A stretch of 64,000 nt of DNA from Dromaius novaehollandiae (Eukaryota > Chordata > Aves > Casuariiformes > Dromaiidae): assembly GCF_036370855.1 (NCBI RefSeq), contig NW_026991398.1, positions 1,550,001-1,614,000 of the forward strand, given 5' to 3'. The position numbers were made by a program, and so were the translations under genes. Of this stretch, positions 58,080-64,000 are shown one piece after another. Below the pieces are notes generated by a model. The model was not told the DNA's origin. It saw nothing but the letters and a program-made list of their open reading frames with translations, and did not search any database. Positions within the stretch are counted from its first letter, which is position 1. The number at the start of each line of letters is the position of its first letter.

Positions 58080-58335
58080 GAAAACCCTCTGAGCTTGATC
58101 ATCCAAGCAGCTTTTTGCCCATCTGGGTGCCTACTGGACATCCACGCCTCTCCTCTCCTCCACAAGTGCAGGTCTTTTATCACAGCAGGCAATCAGGTGG
58201 GTCAGGAAGGATTCACCGTCAGGAAACCCATGCTGACTGTTGCCAGGCACCTTCTTCGTGTGCCCAGAAATGTGATCGGAGAGCACTGGCTCCATGACAC
58301 ACTCCTGCCCAGAGTGAGGCTGAATGGCCTGAACC
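58080..58335 (-). mobile_element. CR1 LINE fragment, antisense
   Basis: The minus strand translates to pieces such as SGQECVMEPVLSDHISGH, then NSQHGFPDGESFLTHLIA and ALVEERRGVDVQ. These match the CR1 reverse transcriptase blocks (SQHGFTKGKSCLTNLIAF, VDEGRAVDV). The fragment is truncated at both ends and adjoins the dispersed repeat at 58,331. Confidence 0.8.
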
Positions 58336-58476
58336 ACAATAGCTGTTTTTAACATTGAGATCTTCAGATGTCTCAGCTTCCTAGTGAGATGAGCTTTAGT
58401 TGTAGTAGGCATCCAGGGTCATTTGAGACGACCAAGAAGATTCCCCACCTGGCCCCCACCTGATGCTCCAGAAGGA
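58331..58476 (-). repeat. Dispersed repeat, copy cut off by a retroviral LTR
   Basis: This is the reverse complement of about 11,740-11,900. The match stops abruptly at 58,476, where the LTR of the retrovirus-like element begins. The remainder of the repeat would lie beyond the element, outside the window. Confidence 0.7.
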
Positions 58477-58666
58477 TGTTGAAAAAACTATAATTGCCCA
58501 GGATTTGTTTATGTTAGGGTCCCTCTTTGGAGGCACCCAGCTCGAGCTGTAATTACGGCACGCGCGTGATTAAAATTTAATTTATTTTGATTTGGCTCTG
58601 AACTTTTCTGCGGGAACCTAGGGTCGAGCCCTGTTATGGTGGCCGACAGGCCTAATTTCCATAACA
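58477..58666 (+). repeat. 5' LTR of the retrovirus-like element
   Basis: The left limit is where the host repeat match stops, and the sequence there begins TGTTG. The right limit is TAACA just before the primer-binding site, giving matching TGTT/AACA ends. At about 190 bases it is short for a class I LTR. An AT-rich stretch at about 58,568-58,592 could serve as the promoter. Confidence 0.65.
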
Positions 58667-58669
58667 GTT

Positions 58670-58688
58670 TGGCACCCCAGATGGGACC
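58670..58688 (+). promoter_or_regulatory. Primer-binding site of the retrovirus-like element
   Basis: TGGCACCCCAGATGGGACC begins three bases after the LTR end, the usual place for the tRNA primer site. I could not assign it to a tRNA with confidence. Confidence 0.6.
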
Positions 58689-59035
58689 CTCGGCGACCAC
58701 TGTCGGGGCCTCTCATCTCCAAACGATCATCTGGCGCCATCGGGTGAGTTCACCTGGGATCTTTGGCAACGAGAGGCACCGAGAAGGTGAGTCTTAAACT
58801 CCCACCTAAATTCTAAATTCTGGTCTGGTAACAGTGCACTGAAGGGGTACGCAGGCTGGCCACCGTAAGACGTACCAGAGGATGGGTGCGAGTCCCATCC
58901 CCAGGGTTTGAGTGGGTTGCAAGTCCCAGCTCAGTCCGGCCGGAGGAGGGGTGCGCAGCCTGATAAGCATAAGGCGCACTGGAGGACTGTAAGACAGGAA
59001 ATGTAAAGTCACTGTGACTGGTGTGAGTGTGAACA

Positions 59036-59038
<3 letters not shown>

Positions 59039-59072
<34 letters not shown>
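59039..59072 (+). repeat. (TG)n run in the retroviral leader
   Basis: An uninterrupted TG dinucleotide repeat lies between the primer-binding site and gag. Confidence 0.85.
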
Positions 59073-59075
<3 letters not shown>

Positions 59076-59293
59076 TGTATAGCCTGGGAACCGATCGGGG
59101 CACCCGTCGGCTGAGGAAGCTGCCCGCTGCGAAGGGACAGCAGTCCTAGCAGTTAAAGACTCGGGGGTGTGAGTGCAGTTCCCAGAGAGCGAGAGAAAGA
59201 GAGTGTGTGATCCCACCAGCCACAGGGGCTGGTGTTATTGGTAAGGAAGTGCGCTGCCTGATTTGCTTAAGATGCACTTTTCAGGAACTCAAT

Positions 59294-60620
59294 ATGGGGA
59301 ATAATTTCGGCATAGAAAAGGGGACGCCCTTAGCCAAAATTTTGGAAAATTGGAGTAAGATTGATGGTACCAAAAAAATCTAAGGAAAAAAGGTTGATCC
59401 AACTATGTCAGAAGGATTGCCCATTCCTGACAAAGGAGGGAAACCCAACGGAATGGTGGCCACCGCAAGGGACTTTCGATCAGCAGGAACTAACTGTCTT
59501 GTGAAATCGTCTAGAAGACAGGTTTCCCAGTCAAATGGATTACTGGTATGTTTGGGAGAACTGGGCATGGGCGCAGGAGCATTTGAGCCAGGAGGGAGGG
59601 AGGAAAGAAACCTGCCAAAGGTAACACTTGTGCTAACAGATACTAGTACCCCGGACTGTGCTCCAGAAGTTTCTGCTCCACCTTATATGCCTGATGATCT
59701 ATCTGTCATTACTTCTCCTTCTCCTCCTCCTTCTCCCTCTTCTCTACCGACTGCCGGATTCTATCCTATGATCTCCAATGTGCTGACTAACCCTGCCACT
59801 TTACAGCCAGGGAGAACGGGAGGGGCCAGTCCCCCCCTCCTGTGCTGCGGGTATTTACTAATCAACCCTGGGACCCTGGCGATCTCGCCATATGGGGGGG
59901 TAAAATGCAGAGATTAAGAAAAGATGCAGAGCAATGTGTCCAGTTATTTTCTAATATATGCACCAGGCACAACCCACTCTGGAGTGATACCCAAATTCTT
60001 TTGAGGGAATTCTTTCAACCAAATGAAGGGGATAAGATAATTAAAGATGTAGAAGAAGCGCAGCAAGCCAGGGGAATAGAAACCTCTGGCTAGCAAATGA
60101 TCCAAATTCGGATTGTAATAATGCAGGAGATAGAGCTGTGTGTCAAACAGGACTTTGAAATTTAGCAGAAGTAATTAGAGCATGCAGAGAGTTAGGAGTA
60201 AATTGGACTAGAGTGCAAGAATGCAGACAGTGATTAGATGAACACCCCCATGACTTCTGGGGACTTTTGTGGTAAGCCCCACTAAAATATGGAGGAATGA
60301 CCCCACAAAACTTCAATGATGCTCTTGCAATTAGTGTTTTTATAGATCAAGCAGCCCCTGATACACAAAAGTCTTTTAAAGAGCATATGCCAGGCTGGCA
60401 AGGGGAGGGGCGCGGAAGAACCAGGGGAGATAGATGGAATTAAAGTAAACGTGGTGTACAATTAAGAGTTAATGATGTTTGTCATTATTGAGGGGAACAA
60501 GGACACTGGAAGCAGGAATGCCCAGTGAGGCCCTGTGTACTTGGGAATAGAGGGGCCAGCATGAGAAAATCAAACACTAAGAATGAGACCAGGCAATTCC
60601 CAGTCAGTCCACAATGACGG
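59294..60620 (+). pseudogene. gag remnant
   Basis: The region opens with a methionine-glycine start followed by GTPLAKILENW, as in gammaretroviral matrix proteins. A proline-rich segment and a capsid-like segment follow, then a zinc-knuckle region near 60,480-60,530. It is broken and shortened in the matrix part. Confidence 0.7.
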
Positions 60621-60669
60621 GAGATAGAAGACTCAGAAAATACTGTGGAAATTGGGGTAAATTTATGAG

Positions 60670-61050
60670 ATATAGATTTGGATTTCGAGGGGCAGGTAAT
60701 GGCAAATATAGAAGGCTTAGAAGTTCCCTTTCTAGTAGATACTGGAGCCACCCTTTCCCTCTTAAATTTTGAGCCTAAAGGATGCAAGTCATCAGATAAA
60801 ATAGTGATGCAAGGAGTGATGGGAAAATGTGAACGAATGTTATCTAAGCCCTTATTGCTCACTATTGGGGGTAAAAGAGTGTGGGGACGTTTTATAATTT
60901 CCACAGACTCGCCCTCTTGCCTCTTAGGGAGAGATCTCCTGCAAGCCTCAGATACTCAGATCTGTTTACAGCCAGAAGGGATAAAATTAATAATTATGGG
61001 CTCATGTGTTCTGGCTAAGACACCAGAACCAGAGTCAACTATTCCCACAA
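60670..61050 (+). pseudogene. Protease remnant
   Basis: The aspartic protease signature LVDTGAT is present, and the C-terminal LLGRDLL motif follows at the expected distance. It belongs to the fossil provirus. Confidence 0.8.
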
Positions 61051-61099
61051 GTTTAGAATCAGTTTCTAAAAAGTTATGGAGCTCTTCAGGAATGGATGT

Positions 61100-62980
61100 T
61101 GGACTACTGAAATCAGCTAGTCCAGTCTCGATAAAAACAAAGGGGGGATTGCCTCCTGCAGTTAAACAATACCCTATCCCAAAGGAAGCAGAGAAGAGTA
61201 TCCAAAAATAAATCAATCATTATTTGAAACTGGGTATCCTTAGAGTCTGTGAATCCTTGCACAACACTCCAATTCTGCCGCTTAAAAAGAACAGGCAAGA
61301 TTCTGATGGTGATCCAGAGTATCGGTTTGTACAAGACTTAAGGGCTGTAAACCAACATGTAGTTGCTCCACATCCAGTAGTTCCCGACCCCTCAACCATT
61401 TTACTACAAATACCTCATTGGGCAACTTATTTTACTGTGATTGACCTAACAGCAGCCTTTTTTAGTACAGCGATAGCTGAATATAGCCAAGATCTCTTTG
61501 CTTTCACTTGGAAGGGACAACAATTAACTTGGACAAGGCTGCCACAGGGATTTACTGGGTCTCCGACTATTTTTTCGCGTATACTCAAAAATGACCTCTC
61601 AGATATCGAACTTCCAGGACATTCTGTATTAATACAATATGTGCATGATTTGTTATTAGCAGGTAAAGATTATGAGACATGTTTAAAAGACACTATTTCT
61701 CTATGTAACGCTCTTGCAGAAAAAGGGCATCGGGCATCTCTGTCTAAACTTCAGCTGTGTCAATGAGAGGTGAAATATTTGGGTTTTATTTTAAAGGAAG
61801 GACAGGTGAATTGATCCAGAACGACTAGAGACAATTCTTAATATGCCTCGTCCTGTGACAAAAAAACAACTTAGGGGATTTTTAGGAGCTGTAGGATTTT
61901 GCCGACCGTGGATTCCTGGGTTAGCAGAACTTACTAAGCCTCTGGTACAGGCAACAAAAAAGGAGGAGATAGAGCCTTTGGCCTGGGGTCCAGAAAGGGA
62001 GAAAGCTTTTACATCTGTAAAAAAGGCATTGGTTTCCGCCCCAGCTCTAGGGTTACCAGATTATAGCAAACTATTTGAATTATTTGCCCATGAACGACAG
62101 GGAGTAGCAAGTGGGGTACTCACCCAAAAACTAGGCCCTCATCAGAGACCAGTGGCCTATTTCTCCATGCAGCTAGATGAGGTAGCTAAAGGCACTCCAG
62201 GATGCATCAGAGCAATAGCAGCTACAGCAGCTCTTATTGAAAAAACACGACCTGTAGTTTTGGGTCACTCATTGACTGTGTATGTGCCACATGAAGTAGA
62301 ACTGTTAATGAAGCAATATGCGACTCAAGCACTGTCCCCACAGAGAGCTCACCGCTATGAACTGATAATACTGCATGCAGATAATGTGACTTTAAAAAGA
62401 TGCAATATCTTAAATCCAGCAACGCTCTTGCCTCTACTGGAGGATGGAGAGCCACATCATTCCTGTGAGCAGGTGATCGTCAGCTCGAGCAAGCCCCAGG
62501 AGCATCTTAAAGACGAACCTTTGGAGAACCCGGACTTAGTTCTGTTTACAGATGAATCATCCTATTATTTGGACGGAAGGTGCCACTCCGGCTATGCTGT
62601 CACTAACGTCTTTGAGGTGCTCGAGGCCAATCCTTTGTCTCCGTCTGTAAGTGCTCAAGGAGCAGAGTTAATAGCATTGACCCAAGTAGCAAAAATTGGT
62701 AAGAGCTTGCGGGTAAATATCTATACCGACTCTAAATATGCATTTGGAGTGTGTCATGCAACAGGGAAGTTATGGAAAGAATGAGGATTCTTGTCGTCAT
62801 CAGGAAAGAAATTAGCTAATGGAGAAGAAATACATAATTTGCTGGAAGCAGTCCAACTGCCCGAAGAAATTGCGGTAATACACTGCCCAGCCCATACTAA
62901 AGACACTACAGAAATTAGCAGAGGAAATGCTTTAGCCGACGCTGCTGCAAAAGCTGCAGCTCGACAGCCTGTGAAAGAAT
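61100..62980 (+). pseudogene. pol remnant: reverse transcriptase and RNase H
   Basis: Reverse transcriptase blocks are visible (RFVQDLRAVNQ, LTWTRLPQGF, then a thumb and connection region with GFCRPWIPGLAELTKPL). An RNase H region with LVLFTDESS and YTDSKYAFGV follows. The wording is gammaretrovirus-like. Broken. Confidence 0.85.
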
Positions 62981-63119
62981 GTATGGGGGCAGTTCCAAGG
63001 ATGGACCAGAGTGAGTGGCCAAACTTAATAGACCCCAAAACTATGTATGAAAAAGACTGCTCAGTGGAAGAGAAAAAACAATGGGAGCAGTGGGAAGCAA
63101 AACAAAGTGATGATGGAAT

Positions 63120-63960
63120 ATGGACAATTGGAGGAAAACCAATTCTACCAAAAAAAAATATTTAATTACTATAGCTAGGTGGTTTCACGATAAAGCTTAT
63201 GGGGGAGCCGAGGCAATGGCTAAGCAGGTACAGAAAGTATGGGCTGCTCCCGGAATTTATGCAGCTGCTAAAAGAATAACGAATAGCTGCCCGACCTGCC
63301 AGAAGTTTTCAAATAACAAGCCAAGCTCAGATTTGGGGGGGCGACCATGGGCTTACTTCCCTTTCCGGAAGCTACAAACAGATTATGCGGATATGCCATC
63401 TGCCAATGGGTACAAACACTTGTTAGTGATATTAGATCAGTTATCAGGCTGGGTAGAAGCTTTCCCAACAAGAACGGCTGATGCAGGGCGGGTAGTAAAA
63501 GCCTTACTGAAAGAAATCCTACCTAGGTAGAGAGTCCCAGAAGCCACTGATTCAGACTGGGGTGTCCATTTTATGGCAAGCATAATCACTCAGTTATATA
63601 AATCATTAGGAATAAAAAGAAACCTATGTACCCCTTATCACCCACAATCTTCAGGACAAGTAGAAAGAATGAATAGAACATTAAAAGAAAAAAACAGCAA
63701 GAATATGCACACGTGCTAGCCTAAAATGCCCAGAAGCATTAAACTTAGCTCTATGGGATGTTTGAAATGCCCCACGGCAACCCATAGGACTAACACCAGC
63801 AGAAATTCTCTTCGGGAGACATTTAGCTATACTAGGGACTTATTATTCCAGCTAAGACCAGCCTGTTAGACGGAGATGAACGACTAACCCAGTATGTTCT
63901 AAGTATGCAAAAAAGGTTTGAAAATCTTTTAAATAAATAAATAAATGCTCAATGATATCA
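63120..63960 (+). pseudogene. pol remnant: integrase
   Basis: A zinc-binding HHCC region (CPTCQKF) precedes the catalytic core (PFRKLQTDYADM, VLSGW-like LDQLSGWVEAFPTR) and a 'GQVERMNRTLKE' block. The C-terminal part runs to the window end. Broken. Confidence 0.8.
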
Positions 63961-64000
63961 GTCCACACCACCTGAAATATAAGTGCTTGGTATACAGCCT

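Larger units (their letters stand above)
58477..64000 (+). mobile_element. Class I (gammaretrovirus-like) endogenous retrovirus, 5' part, broken
   Basis: This is a fossil provirus in the order LTR, primer-binding site, leader, gag, pro and pol. It runs off the right end of the window, so env (if any) and the 3' LTR are not visible. Protease, reverse transcriptase, RNase H and integrase regions can be recognised and place it with gammaretrovirus-like (class I) avian elements. It is broken, with of the order of ten or more disruptions over gag and pol, gag being more eroded than pol. Its age cannot be taken from LTR divergence because the second LTR is missing; the decay suggests an old rather than a recent insertion. 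It inserted into an older dispersed repeat. Confidence 0.9.

Overview
The window is nuclear DNA from a bird. It carries OR14-type olfactory receptor genes of the kind expanded in birds, CR1 LINE fragments in several places, and multi-exon vertebrate genes with short introns and GC-rich promoters. It ends inside an old class I (gammaretrovirus-like) endogenous retrovirus.

Layout. (1) 1-13,550: an olfactory-receptor block. Two intact, about 85% identical OR14-like genes lie tail to tail (430-1365 plus; 7832-8767 minus), and their 3' flanks form an inverted duplication. A third copy of the 3'-flank module has no receptor attached. A relic of a different receptor subfamily lies near 12,300-12,600, followed by a CR1 fragment. 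(2) 14,406-23,250, minus: a carboxypeptidase A2 (CPA2) locus. Ten of its eleven exons are intact in outline, but it looks disabled: a TGA in exon 2, an eroded exon 3, and GG in place of AG at the last acceptor. (3) 24,736-24,930, minus: a single exon resembling the first exon of SSMEM1. (4) 25,560-26,060: a CpG-rich promoter that looks bidirectional. (5) 26,832-38,589, plus: TMEM209 in 14 coding exons, with a 3' UTR to about 40,420. The order TMEM209 / SSMEM1 (head to head) / CPA2 matches human 7q32. (6) 40,985-42,420: two minisatellites around a GC-rich start region. (7) 42,691-47,859, plus: an 18-exon type II CAX cation/proton exchanger, related to fungal VNX1 and zebrafish Cax1 and thought absent from mammals. 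All exons join in frame, but two in-frame TAG codons fall at the glycine-tryptophan position of two YccF-like membrane segments. (8) 47,860-58,080: mostly unassigned intergenic DNA with simple repeats, a degenerate tandem repeat and one minus-strand polyadenylation signal. (9) 58,080-64,000: an antisense CR1 fragment, then a piece of a dispersed repeat cut by a class I ERV that runs off the window.

The genes do not form one pathway. TMEM209 is a nuclear-envelope protein, CPA2 a secreted pancreatic protease, CAX an organellar ion antiporter, and the receptors sense odorants. The points most worth checking are the paired TAG codons in CAX, the decay of CPA2 and SSMEM1 beside a conserved TMEM209, and the missing canonical acceptor at TMEM209 coding exon 9. 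Exon boundaries were placed by eye from splice signals, reading frame and remembered human homologues; no alignment or database search was run.
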